64,000 bases of DNA from NCBI RefSeq assembly GCF_009662475.1, contig NZ_CP045571.1, positions 3,222,501-3,286,500 of the forward strand, written 5' to 3'. Made by a program: the position numbers and the translations under genes. This DNA comes from Acidithiobacillus thiooxidans ATCC 19377 (lineage in GTDB: Bacteria > Pseudomonadota > Gammaproteobacteria > Acidithiobacillales > Acidithiobacillaceae). This document shows, piece after piece, positions 17,506-25,439 of the stretch. The notes beneath the pieces were generated by a model. It made no database searches. It had not been told where the DNA came from and saw only the letters and a program-made list of their open reading frames with translations. Each line of letters begins with the position of its first letter. Position 1 is the first letter of the stretch.

Positions 17506-18768
17506 TCACTGGACAGCTTCAGCCCGGAATGTCTTTTGTAGGATCCTCCCTGCGTCATGGCCACATCCATCAGAATTAGGATCTACAAATTGATACGTGG
17601 CCGTATTTCCGGGGTAGTTGTAGCTGTTGATGATATAACCAGCCGCTTGAACGGGAGCATCCCACCCGTAAACGGTTATCCCAATAGCATGCGCTGGGAG
17701 ATATCGCTGAATAAAGTATCGGGTGATGGTCTGATTCGGATCATTCGGACAATGTTTGAGGCCCTCGTCCCATTCTGTAGCGATGACGGCATGACCGGTG
17801 GCTGCCAGATTTCCAAACCGTGTATTCCATACATGGATACTGTCGGTTAGATTTCCGCGCACCACATACTGATAGGGATGCACGCTGTAGGCTGAGTTAG
17901 GCGGCATTCCATGCGGCACAGTGAAGCCGGAGAAACCAAAATCCACACCGTCACCCATGAAAAGAAGGACATTTTCTGGAGCTTGCTGACGAAGCCATCT
18001 CCCTACCGTGAGCATGCCCTGATCGGGCTCTCTGCCACAGCCACGCGCCCAGGATTTCCAGTCAGGATGCCTGAAGGTACCGTCATCGCATGCGCGAGTC
18101 GTTGAAGGCTCGTTAAAGACTTCCAGTATCACGCCCTTATCATGCGTCAAACGCGAATCCAGGAGTTGTTTCCAGGCTTGTTCGGTCCGGAGATCGGGCA
18201 GCTTCTGGAGTCCTCCATCCTCATAAGGCGTACAACTGTATCGCTCGGTTTGCATGCACAAGATAACGATAAGGCCGGCGCTTCGCGCCTGTTCAATCAC
18301 GTTGCGCACCATGTCGGTGTAGGCAGAAAGCCCGTGAGTATATTCGTACTGCAGTGCTCCCTGGCTGAGATTGAAACGTACCGTATTGGCGTGCCAGTCC
18401 TTTACCATCGCTTCCAAGGACGGGTTATAACCGAAACCAGGCATTGCGGTCGCCGTCATGGCGGCCTGTGCTTCCTGAAGATTGGCTGCTGCGGGAGAGG
18501 CACGAAAATGCCTGCTACATAAAGTGGCAGCGTACTGCGTGGGATAGGCCAAGGAAACCGAGGTGAATCCTCGCGGTATAAATAATTGATTGGTTCCAGC
18601 CACGACTAACCGTCCGTCCACGACGGCCACTCCTGAAGTCGCAGCAGACGGAGCGGGGGTTTGCGCAGGGGTAGTATTGGCCAGAGCCTGATTGCTAACG
18701 CACGCGATACACGCAAGAACTACCGCCGGGAGTGCAGCAGCAAGGGCGATACGCAGCGATTGTTTCAT
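17506..18768 (-). CDS. exported glycoside hydrolase family 5 (cellulase-like)
   Basis: The product has 420 residues with a signal peptide (about 30 residues) and an Ala/Pro/Thr-rich linker to about residue 47. A GH5-type (beta/alpha)8 domain follows. The catalytic acid/base is Glu220 in ILEVFNEPS, the nucleophile is Glu332 in IATEWDEG, and SVHPYQ near residue 297 is the usual active-site His-Pro-Tyr. It should cleave beta-1,4-glucan or a related polysaccharide outside the cell. In a chemolithotroph this may serve remodelling of exopolysaccharide or biofilm rather than nutrition. It is convergent with the unknown exported protein gene. Confidence 0.85.
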   Translation of the reverse strand: MKQSLRIALAAALPAVVLACIACVSNQALANTTPAQTPAPSAATSGVAVVDGRLVVAGTNQLFIPRGFTSVSLAYPTQYAATLCSRHFRASPAAANLQEAQAAMTATAMPGFGYNPSLEAMVKDWHANTVRFNLSQGALQYEYTHGLSAYTDMVRNVIEQARSAGLIVILCMQTERYSCTPYEDGGLQKLPDLRTEQAWKQLLDSRLTHDKGVILEVFNEPSTTRACDDGTFRHPDWKSWARGCGREPDQGMLTVGRWLRQQAPENVLLFMGDGVDFGFSGFTVPHGMPPNSAYSVHPYQYVVRGNLTDSIHVWNTRFGNLAATGHAVIATEWDEGLKHCPNDPNQTITRYFIQRYLPAHAIGITVYGWDAPVQAAGYIINSYNYPGNTATYQFVDPNSDGCGHDAGRILQKTFRAEAVQ

Positions 18769-19040
18769 TTGAGTTCAGTTGCCTCCGACATGGGTACATA
18801 TGCGAGTGTCGTCTCTCGTCCCCGCATTTTTACTGTAGTCAATATATTTGTTTTCTATTTTACAGAATTTTGATTGTCTGCGGCCATCTCGGGGCCCCTT
18901 CAGTGTTAAACAAGCACGCGCACGGACATTGCCCGGCCTGGCCGGCTAACGGTCGTTTGGTGTATATAGGATATGGGTGCGATCGCGTCTACTGTTTCTG
19001 GATTGCACAATTCAAAAAAAGCCGGCAAGGGTTGAACGAT

Positions 19041-19058
19041 TGTAGTTCTTTGACTACA
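19041..19058. promoter_or_regulatory. possible antitoxin operator
   Basis: TGTAG-N8-CTACA is a short inverted repeat nine bases before the broken toxin start. HigA-type antitoxins bind such dyads to repress their own operon. It is a candidate only. Confidence 0.45.
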
Positions 19059-19066
19059 CTACGCCA

Positions 19067-19374
19067 GTGATCGTAGCTAAAACAGACCGAGGCCTTCGCG
19101 AATTGGGAATCTCGCCTCCGAGACAAGCGCGCCAGGACCATCATCGCCACACGATTGGCGCGACTGGCCCACGGGTTGCCGGGGGATGTAGAACCCGTAG
19201 GCGAAGGCGTCAGCGAACTTGCGTATCCATTACGGTCCTGGTTACCGCGTCTACTTCCAGCAGCGTGGCGACATCCTGATTGTATTGCTCTGTGGTGGCG
19301 ACAAAAAAACGCAGGCCCGCGACATCGCCACAGCAAAGAAGCTGGCGGAAGAATGGAGTACATCCAATGACTGA
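19067..19374 (+). pseudogene. higB: HigB/RelE-family toxin, frameshifted
   Basis: Starting at GTG 19067, the reading begins VIVAKTDR. It must shift by one base to continue as RDKRARTIIATRLARLAHGL and PGDVEPVGEGVSEL. It must shift again near 19227 to give RIHYGPGYRVYFQQRGDILI, then VLLCGGDKKTQARDIATAKK. Together this is a complete killer protein of the HigB/addiction-module family (an mRNA-interferase fold), interrupted by two single-base insertions. Its stop overlaps the antitoxin start. The toxin should be inactive. Confidence 0.8.
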
Positions 19375-19669
19375 GAAATTGACGACTTATGATCCGGCAG
19401 CCGCACTCGTCGACGATGAGGAGATCGCGGCGTTCATGGCCGACGCCTTTGAAACCGGGGATGCTGGCTATATTGCCCACTCGCTTGGTATTGTCGCGCG
19501 TGCTAAGGGTATGACCCAGATTGCCCGCGATACCGGTCTTTCACGCGAACAGCTCTACCGTTCATTCAGCGAAGCCGGCAATCCGACGCTGAAAACGACG
19601 CTGGCCGTCATGAAAGCCCTGGGGATTGATCTGACAGCGAAGCCCCGCAGTGAACACGTAGCGGCCTAA
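19367..19669 (+). CDS. higA: HigA-type antitoxin (HTH addiction-module antidote)
   Basis: The product has 100 residues with an N-terminal acidic part and a helix-turn-helix (VARAKGMTQIARDTGLSREQ, then LYRSFSEAGNPTLKTTLAVM). It is typical of the antidote proteins that accompany HigB-like toxins. The ATG at 19367 overlaps the last codons of the toxin frame. The gene is intact although the toxin is frameshifted, so it may persist as a solitary repressor or as protection against related toxins. Confidence 0.82.
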   Translation: MTEKLTTYDPAAALVDDEEIAAFMADAFETGDAGYIAHSLGIVARAKGMTQIARDTGLSREQLYRSFSEAGNPTLKTTLAVMKALGIDLTAKPRSEHVAA

Positions 19670-19836
19670 TGAAGAACATCCTCACCCGTATAAGCAGACT
19701 CAATGTAATGTCCCATAATCGGCCCTCCTGGGTGGCAGAAGAACCGGGCAAAACCGGGCGATCTGCCGTTCAGAGTTTTGGGATCACGAGACAAAACGAT
19801 ACATTGCGTCTCGTGAGCACAACCATAACACAGACA

Positions 19837-20487
19837 TTAGAAATCCAAGGTGACAGCTAACTCCAGACATAACGTTCTGTCATTTTTTGTTTGGGAACAT
19901 TTTTTATGGGCTGACCGCAGCTTAAACATATTCCAGAGAGGATCCCCTGCAAGAGTATGCAGAAACACCATTCCTACGTGCCCAATCCACTGCAAAGCAA
20001 TTGCAACAGCCCCCCAACGAAGAATCTCCAATAACCATCTAAATGGAATTCCAGACCACCACCCGCGAAATCCGCCTAAGAGTGTCAGGCCAGCAGCGGC
20101 AACCAGAGTCACCGAGAGAAGGAATATCCCGTGCATCAATCCAGGCAGCCCCGCGCGTGGGCCGGGAGACGCTAAAATTCCTTGAGATAGGCCCCTGATG
20201 TCTTGACTAATTGCTCTTAATCCAACGGGATTCAGGGGGAAAAAATAACACAACGTAATGCGTCCACTGCGGCTCAACATAAGCCAACCCCATTGCAAAA
20301 GCAGGACCACGATCAGCATCTGCCCCACGATGACATGCCACTCAAAGGGAAACCATCCAAATAACCAGCCCATGAGCCCCATAATCATTTGAAAAGCAAC
20401 GGTGGAGAGTAGCAACAAATGGAGCAGCTTGGCACGATTGGGTCGATTGTCATGGATGCGGCTATATGGAGCGGTAACAGGAATCAT
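19837..20487 (-). CDS. cytochrome b561-like membrane cytochrome
   Basis: The product has 216 residues with four to five membrane helices. It has conserved histidines at about 23, 51, 119, 170 and 177 (RAKLLHLLLL, EWHVIVGQ, GLMHGIF, WIGHVGMVFLHTLAGD), consistent with two b-type haems. It would carry electrons between the quinone pool and a periplasmic partner. The complete ISL3 element is inserted exactly at its 5' end: the 8-bp target duplication overlaps the start codon. The gene was originally divergent from the HiPIP gene and has probably lost its native promoter. Its C-terminal tail (after about residue 190) is charged and unremarkable. Confidence 0.72.
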   Translation of the reverse strand: MIPVTAPYSRIHDNRPNRAKLLHLLLLSTVAFQMIMGLMGWLFGWFPFEWHVIVGQMLIVVLLLQWGWLMLSRSGRITLCYFFPLNPVGLRAISQDIRGLSQGILASPGPRAGLPGLMHGIFLLSVTLVAAAGLTLLGGFRGWWSGIPFRWLLEILRWGAVAIALQWIGHVGMVFLHTLAGDPLWNMFKLRSAHKKCSQTKNDRTLCLELAVTLDF

Positions 20488-20491
20488 CGAT

Positions 20492-21793
20492 GGCTCTTCG
20501 TCAGATCGAGTGGGTAGGGTTTACAATGCAGCGGAGCAGTTGTGTCCCGAATAGGAGTTAGCTGATGGTCCCAGAAGAGCTGTTTTCTCTCGCGTTAGGG
20601 TTGGTACCGCCGTGGTTGGTGGACGATGTGACCTTCCAAGTGGAGGAGAAGCGCCTGGATCTGCACATCAACTTTCCCAAGGGCAGTCGCTTTGCTTGCC
20701 CCGTCTGTGGTGAGGAGTGTCCGGTACATGACACCCGTGAACATACTTGGCGGCACATGGATTTCTTTCAGCATGAAGCCTATCTCCACGCCCGCGTACC
20801 CCGTGTGATGTGCCCGGAACATGGGGTGCATCAGATCCCTGTTCCCTGGGCGCGGGAAGGCTCGCGTTTCACCCTGCTCTTTGAAGCGCTGATCATGACC
20901 CTGGTGCGGGAGATGCCGGTATTGACAGTAGCCCGCCTGATCGGCGAGACCGACACGCTCCTGTGGCGGGTGATTGACCACTATGTGCCCGAAGCCCGTA
21001 CCAGAGTGGATATGGCCCATGTCCATGCCGTCGGCGTCGATGAAACCAGCAGTCGGCGCGGCCATGACTACATCACGCTCTTCGTAGATCTGGAAGCTAG
21101 GCGACTGCTGTTTGCCACCCCCGGTAAGGACGTCTCCACTTTTGCGCGATTTGCCACAGACCTTGAAGCCCATGGGGGCAGCGCAGAAGCTGTCACGGAC
21201 GTCAGCATGGACTTGTCTCCCGCCTTCCAGAAAGGGGCTAAAGAGCATCTTCCCAACGCCCAGGTGACCTTTGATCGTTTCCACCTCATGAAGCTCGTCA
21301 ACGAGGCCGTGGACGCGGTACGCAGGAGCGAAGCATTTACCCAGCCAGACCTCAAAAAGACCCGCTGGCTCTGGCTCAAGAATGAACGGAAACTCAAGGT
21401 GAAGCAGAAAGAAAAGCTGCAGGCATTACTCAAAGACCAGAACCTCAAGACGGCGCAGGCCTACCAATTCCGCCTGACCTTTCAGGACATCTTCACGATC
21501 AAGAATCGCCATCAGGGTGCTACCCTCTTGAAAGCCTGGTTGGAAAACGCCAAGACCAGCGATCTGCCGCCTATCGTCAAGGTTGCCTACACCATCATGA
21601 ATCATTGGGATGGTGTGCTCCACTGGTTTGAGAGCCAGATCACCAATGGAATTCTGGAAGGTTTTAACAGCCTCATTCAATCCGCCAAGGCGAAAGCTCG
21701 GGGTTACCGTACCCACAAGAACTTTATCAATATGGCCTACCTGATCTTGGGTAAGCTGGATCTCAGGCTACCCACTTGAAATGACGAGGAACC
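20492..21793 (+). mobile_element. complete ISL3-family insertion sequence (1302 bp)
   Basis: The element has imperfect terminal inverted repeats of about 26 bp. The outer ends begin GGCTCTTCGTCA on the left and GGTTCCTCGTCA on the right, and both reach GAGTGGGTAG or AAGTGGGTAG. It is flanked by a perfect 8-bp target duplication TCATCGAT (20484-20491 and 21794-21801), as expected for ISL3. It carries one intact transposase gene, so it may still be active. It separates the cytochrome b561-like gene from the HiPIP-globin-DUF3034 genes. Confidence 0.93.
20565..21779 (+). CDS. ISL3-family transposase
   Basis: The 404-residue protein has an N-terminal zinc-binding region (CPVCGEECPVHDTREHTWRH) and the DDE-type catalytic core. 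The core includes AVGVDETSSRRGHDYITLFV, VTDVSMDLSPAF and, near the C-terminus, SQITNGILEGFNSLIQSAKA. These are the standard ISL3 motifs and length. The ATG is preceded by AGGAG seven bases upstream. The gene fills most of the insertion sequence. Confidence 0.95.
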   Translation: MVPEELFSLALGLVPPWLVDDVTFQVEEKRLDLHINFPKGSRFACPVCGEECPVHDTREHTWRHMDFFQHEAYLHARVPRVMCPEHGVHQIPVPWAREGSRFTLLFEALIMTLVREMPVLTVARLIGETDTLLWRVIDHYVPEARTRVDMAHVHAVGVDETSSRRGHDYITLFVDLEARRLLFATPGKDVSTFARFATDLEAHGGSAEAVTDVSMDLSPAFQKGAKEHLPNAQVTFDRFHLMKLVNEAVDAVRRSEAFTQPDLKKTRWLWLKNERKLKVKQKEKLQALLKDQNLKTAQAYQFRLTFQDIFTIKNRHQGATLLKAWLENAKTSDLPPIVKVAYTIMNHWDGVLHWFESQITNGILEGFNSLIQSAKAKARGYRTHKNFINMAYLILGKLDLRLPT

Positions 21794-21990
21794 TCATCGA
21801 TATACTCAGCGTACCTCATCAAAGTTAATCCCTTTATAAAAAAACTGTTTGGTGGATATACGAATAACCTCCTGATGTAGATCCAAAAAAATATCTGTTA
21901 GGCGAGTGCATCCAGATACTAAAAGCTGTCGTATAGATATTTGCGTGAACTTTTATTTTCTTATCAACGCCAGCTTTAAGGACAATCTCT

Positions 21991-22272
21991 ATGAAAAAAT
22001 CGATGAGTCGTCGTGAATGGTTAAAAATGAGTACTCAGATTGCCGCCGTCGCGGCTGTAGCGCCCTTGGTGTTTTCACCCCTGGCGGAAGCCGGCACGCT
22101 TTCGAGCAAGGCGTCCGTCAGTTATCAGGATCATCCTTCGGGCAAGGATATGTGTAGCAACTGTATGCACTTCATTCCAGGCTCAAGCCCTACCGCAGAC
22201 GGGACTTGCAAAGTAGTGGCAGGAAAAATCAGCCCTCACGGTTACTGCTACGCCTATACGCCTAAATCGTAA
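21991..22272 (+). CDS. high-potential iron-sulfur protein (HiPIP)
   Basis: The product has 93 residues. A Tat-like leader (SRREWLKMSTQIAAVAAVAP) is followed by a mature domain of about 58 residues. Four cysteines at 55, 58, 73 and 86 (MCSNCMHFIPG, GTCKVVAGK, HGYCYAY) match the HiPIP spacing for a [4Fe-4S] cluster. HiPIPs are periplasmic one-electron carriers; in Acidithiobacillus a related protein (Iro) is linked to iron or sulfur respiration. It starts a plus-strand run with a truncated globin and a DUF3034 protein and was probably divergent from the cytochrome b561-like gene before the IS insertion. Confidence 0.9.
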   Translation: MKKSMSRREWLKMSTQIAAVAAVAPLVFSPLAEAGTLSSKASVSYQDHPSGKDMCSNCMHFIPGSSPTADGTCKVVAGKISPHGYCYAYTPKS

Positions 22273-22292
22273 ACACAAGTCAGGAGGTTTAA

Positions 22293-22793
22293 ATGAAAAG
22301 GTTCAAACTAAAAAATGTTGCTATGTTGACAGGTCTCGCCCTTACCCTAGGCTTGGCAGCACCTTTGGCAATCGCCGCACCTGGTTCCGCATCCATTCAG
22401 CGTGCTGACATCAAGATGCCCATTCAGAATTACATCGGTGACTTTGGTGGCCCGTCGGGCGTAAAAGCACTGATTAATACTTTTGTGGGTTATGTCGCTG
22501 CAGATCCCCATATCAATTATTACTTCGCGCACACCAACATCAAGGCGCTCAAATACAATCTGACCCAACAGGTTTGCGAGGTCGTCGGTGGACCCTGCAA
22601 ATACACAGGTCCGACCATGACCGCCGCGCACAAAGGACTGCATGTCACCACTGCCGCTTTCAATTATCTGGCACAAGACATGATCAAGGCCATGGACAAG
22701 AAAGGAATCGCCAAGCCTGCACAGAATTACCTTTTGGCACAACTGGCCGCTATGGAGCCACAGATTGTCACGGCCAATGGTCCCTTGGGCTGA
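22293..22793 (+). CDS. exported group-1 truncated hemoglobin
   Basis: The product has 166 residues with a signal peptide (to about AIAAPG) and then a 2-on-2 globin domain. Visible are FGGPSGVKALINTFVGYVAA, DPHINYYFAHTNI, and AAHKGLHVT with the likely proximal haem His113. Two cysteines at 95 and 102 (VCEVVGGPC) are also present in the second copy of the island and could form a disulfide in the periplasm. Truncated globins bind O2 or NO; an exported form is uncommon. It lies 20 bases after the HiPIP stop, with its own ribosome-binding site. Confidence 0.8.
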   Translation: MKRFKLKNVAMLTGLALTLGLAAPLAIAAPGSASIQRADIKMPIQNYIGDFGGPSGVKALINTFVGYVAADPHINYYFAHTNIKALKYNLTQQVCEVVGGPCKYTGPTMTAAHKGLHVTTAAFNYLAQDMIKAMDKKGIAKPAQNYLLAQLAAMEPQIVTANGPLG

Positions 22794-22891
22794 TTTGAAT
22801 AGCTCGCATGTGTGTCCGTCACGCTATTCAGCAGGTCTTTCTGGATAGCTACGCTTAATGGGAATGAGGAATCCCAAGTCAGGAGGAGTTT

Positions 22892-23944
22892 ATGAATACA
22901 CTAAAAAGTAAAGGATTAGCCGTTGCAATCGCTTGTGCATTAAGTGCAATAGTACCGGTAACCGCCAATGCGGCGATCGGGGCTGCCAGTCTATTTGGCC
23001 AGGGCCGCATTCTGGGTACCGGGGCAGTAACAGCCGTGGACGGTGCCGCCGGTGGTGGTATTAACCCCTGGGCCGTCATTTCGGGTTATGGTACCAATCA
23101 GCAAATTGGCGCGACCGCTTTTTATTCCCATGTCATGCTGAATAACTATAACTTGAACGATTACGGCGCTTCGGTCGGATTATTCAACCGCATTGAGATC
23201 TCTTTTGCCCGGCAGGGGTTCAGTTTAGGTAATACCGGGCAAACGCTGGATCATCGTATTCTCAGTGTCGTCAGCGGAAAGTCGGTCCCCTTGGGCACTT
23301 CCACGACTTCTGCAGCACTTGGTCTGAGCGGTCCCGCATTCTTTGGCAGCAACTATGATCTGAATCAGGATATTGTCGGCTTAAAGGCAAGACTTTTCGG
23401 TAATGTTGTCTATGATCAGAATTGGTGGGAGCCGGAGGTATCCGTCGGCGTGGATTTCCATCATAACGAGATGCCCAGAAATCTGGCAACCACGTTGCAT
23501 GTGGCGCGCAATGGGGTCAGCTATTACCTGAGTGCGACCAAGGTGTGGCTGAATGGTCTGTTCGGTCTGACCACCCTGGCAGACGTAAATATTGATGTAA
23601 CCAATGCGAACCAGCAAGGCTTGTTAGGTTTTGGTGGTGTCAACGGCATGCGTTACAAAGTCCTTCCCGCAGCCTCTGTGGGTGTTTTCTTGAACCGTCA
23701 TGTGGTACTGGGTGCAGAATATCGAGATATGCCACAGAACCAGCTGATTGCCCCGTCGAGTGGTGCGGGTAATTTCAGCACATTGGGGAATGCAGTATCC
23801 AAGACGAGCGCCTGGAAAGACGTGTATGTCGCCTGGTTCCCCTACAAGCAGCTTTCTGTGACGGCAGCCTATGTAGATTTGGGTACCATTGCTACTGAGC
23901 AGAATCAAAACGGTCTGTATCTGTCTCTGACCACCAGCTTCTGA
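22892..23944 (+). CDS. DUF3034 family outer-membrane protein (copy 1)
   Basis: The 350-residue product has a signal peptide (AIVPVTANA) followed by GRILGTGAVTAVDGAAGGGI, then NPWAVISGYGT, the characteristic start of DUF3034. The remainder alternates in the manner of beta-strands and ends in LYLSLTTSF, with the terminal Phe of beta-barrel outer-membrane proteins. The start has AGGAGGAG upstream. It is nearly identical to the protein at 30694-31764, with about six substitutions over the shared 340 residues. It probably belongs to the HiPIP-globin operon and is followed by a strong terminator. The transported or bound molecule is unknown. Confidence 0.85.
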   Translation: MNTLKSKGLAVAIACALSAIVPVTANAAIGAASLFGQGRILGTGAVTAVDGAAGGGINPWAVISGYGTNQQIGATAFYSHVMLNNYNLNDYGASVGLFNRIEISFARQGFSLGNTGQTLDHRILSVVSGKSVPLGTSTTSAALGLSGPAFFGSNYDLNQDIVGLKARLFGNVVYDQNWWEPEVSVGVDFHHNEMPRNLATTLHVARNGVSYYLSATKVWLNGLFGLTTLADVNIDVTNANQQGLLGFGGVNGMRYKVLPAASVGVFLNRHVVLGAEYRDMPQNQLIAPSSGAGNFSTLGNAVSKTSAWKDVYVAWFPYKQLSVTAAYVDLGTIATEQNQNGLYLSLTTSF

Positions 23945-24339
23945 CCGCATTTATGAAGCATTTTCCCCGTCATTTATATAGCGAAAATTTTCAGAATTTG
24001 ACACTGGATAGATGGCGGGGAACGGATTACCACACTGAAAAAATCATCCATGAAAGAATCCTCCTCCCTGAGCTTTTAGGGATTATTAGGCTTCCTATTA
24101 AAGGAAGCCTTTTTTTCTGGGAATCCTTACTCGCTCAGTTCAGATTATCGATTTCATGTCCTGTATATCACCGGTTTTGATATCGTGTGACCAGGTGCGT
24201 CAAAGGGTTTGAATGATGGCCCTGTCATGGTTCCAGACAAATCCAATGTGCTATCGTATTGGTGGCGAGGCAGTTGGATAACGGCGCATTTTGGTGGCGT
24301 CATCCCAGGGGTAGCCGATCGGCAGCGGATGTAGTGTTT
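23945..24339. other. intergenic region after the HiPIP operon
   Basis: About 395 bases without a gene. It contains the terminator at 24085-24113. The remainder has no protein-like frame or clear regulatory site. Confidence 0.5.
24085..24113 (+). terminator. intrinsic terminator of the HiPIP-globin-DUF3034 operon
   Basis: AGGCTTCC, a 7-base loop and GGAAGCCT form a perfect 8-bp stem followed by six further T residues. It lies 140 bases after the DUF3034 stop. Confidence 0.9.
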
Positions 24340-25119
24340 TTAGCCGGATGAGCTAGGTGGCGTCCAACGGTGCCGTTCAGGACTAGCCAGTTGCTGAATC
24401 ATTTCCGCCTTCTTGCAGAGATACAGCTGCTCGGCTTTGCGATGCTGGGCTTCTGTGAGCTTGAAATGAACACCGATCAGGTACGTATGACTGGAATGGA
24501 CCAGATTCTCGATACGGGCAATGGTGACGGTCGTTTCACAAGTCCCACAATCCGCAATATCAAATTCCACCAACAGCATCTCGCCGACACGGAATCCCGT
24601 TGCACTGGTGTAAAATCCTGCCCCTGTCGGAGTGAAATCATAGAGATGGGCAAACAGCGATGTGCCATCCCGACGACGGATAGTAATCTTTCCTTCGAGT
24701 CTTATCCGCTGCGTTTTGCGCGTCCGCCTGCGCAATACACGCTGCGGTCGCCGAAAATGATGTGCCTCTTTTTGAAAGTACTTCCAGTCCGCAAAAAAAC
24801 CCAGCAAATACGGTTTAGCCAAAATGAAGACGAGCGATTTGCGGTAGCTGGGCATATTGTCGAGGGTGGATAAGGAAGGTTTCAAAACCAGATCTCCCAG
24901 GTCCCAATCCTGGGTATGGCACAGGGTGCCACTGTCATCCTCTTCTTCGTCATAAATAATCGCGCTCTGGCCAACCGCGATTCCCAGATCTTCTGGTTCG
25001 GGTAACAGAAGATCCTCTGCACCGCTGAGGAAAACCAGTGGCAGATACTCCACAAGCGGGAGATCCGCACGATGCGGCAGCAGCAGAGCCAGTTCGGTAT
25101 CACTCTGAGTTAAGTCGAT
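24340..25119 (-). CDS. PilZ-like domain protein
   Basis: The C-terminal half contains a PilZ-like beta-barrel: basic residues RRRTRKTQRIRLEGKITIRR, then FAHLYDFTPTGAGFYTSATG (the usual form is D-x-S-x-x-G) and GEMLLVEFDI. PilZ domains bind cyclic di-GMP. The N-terminal 120 residues are not recognised. The start is uncertain. AAGGAG lies at 25126-25131, but the only codon at good spacing is ATC at 25119, which would be a rare AUC start. The first standard start is GTG at 25053, which has no ribosome-binding site. The gene is followed upstream by the GGDEF-EAL gene on the same strand, so both belong to c-di-GMP signalling. Confidence 0.65.
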   Translation of the reverse strand: MDLTQSDTELALLLPHRADLPLVEYLPLVFLSGAEDLLLPEPEDLGIAVGQSAIIYDEEEDDSGTLCHTQDWDLGDLVLKPSLSTLDNMPSYRKSLVFILAKPYLLGFFADWKYFQKEAHHFRRPQRVLRRRTRKTQRIRLEGKITIRRRDGTSLFAHLYDFTPTGAGFYTSATGFRVGEMLLVEFDIADCGTCETTVTIARIENLVHSSHTYLIGVHFKLTEAQHRKAEQLYLCKKAEMIQQLASPERHRWTPPSSSG

Positions 25120-25439
25120 TGGGATCTCCTTCTATATGAAGAATCGTCTTTGGTCAAAACTACCCTATGGCACATTATGAAACAATCCCCCACATCTACC
25201 GGAGTTTGAGCCAATTCGCCAGCTGGAAAATTAGCCACCAGCATCCATTAAATGATTCAGAACTCTGATATTCCCTTGGCTCGTCAAAATGTCGGGGGCA
25301 CAGAGTAAATAGTGCTACGTATCGAATTACGGTTTCCACTGCGGTTACCAGAATCCGATTCTGTCTCCTCGGTAACGATACGCAAAGGAGCGACAGGCAA
25401 GATTAACGTGAAACCCCAGAAAAACTATCATTATTCTCA
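25120..25439. other. intergenic region between PilZ-like and GGDEF-EAL genes
   Basis: About 320 bases without a convincing gene. The minus-strand ribosome-binding site for the PilZ-like gene lies at its left edge. I see nothing else. Confidence 0.5.

Noticed and set aside
19669-19860. A 63-residue open frame after higA
   Set aside because: No ribosome-binding site, low-complexity composition and overlap with the cytochrome gene end. Treated as chance.
21802-21990. A sigma-54-type promoter for the HiPIP operon like the one of DUF3034 copy 2
   Set aside because: No GG-N10-GC element with proper flanking bases was found on the plus strand in this region.
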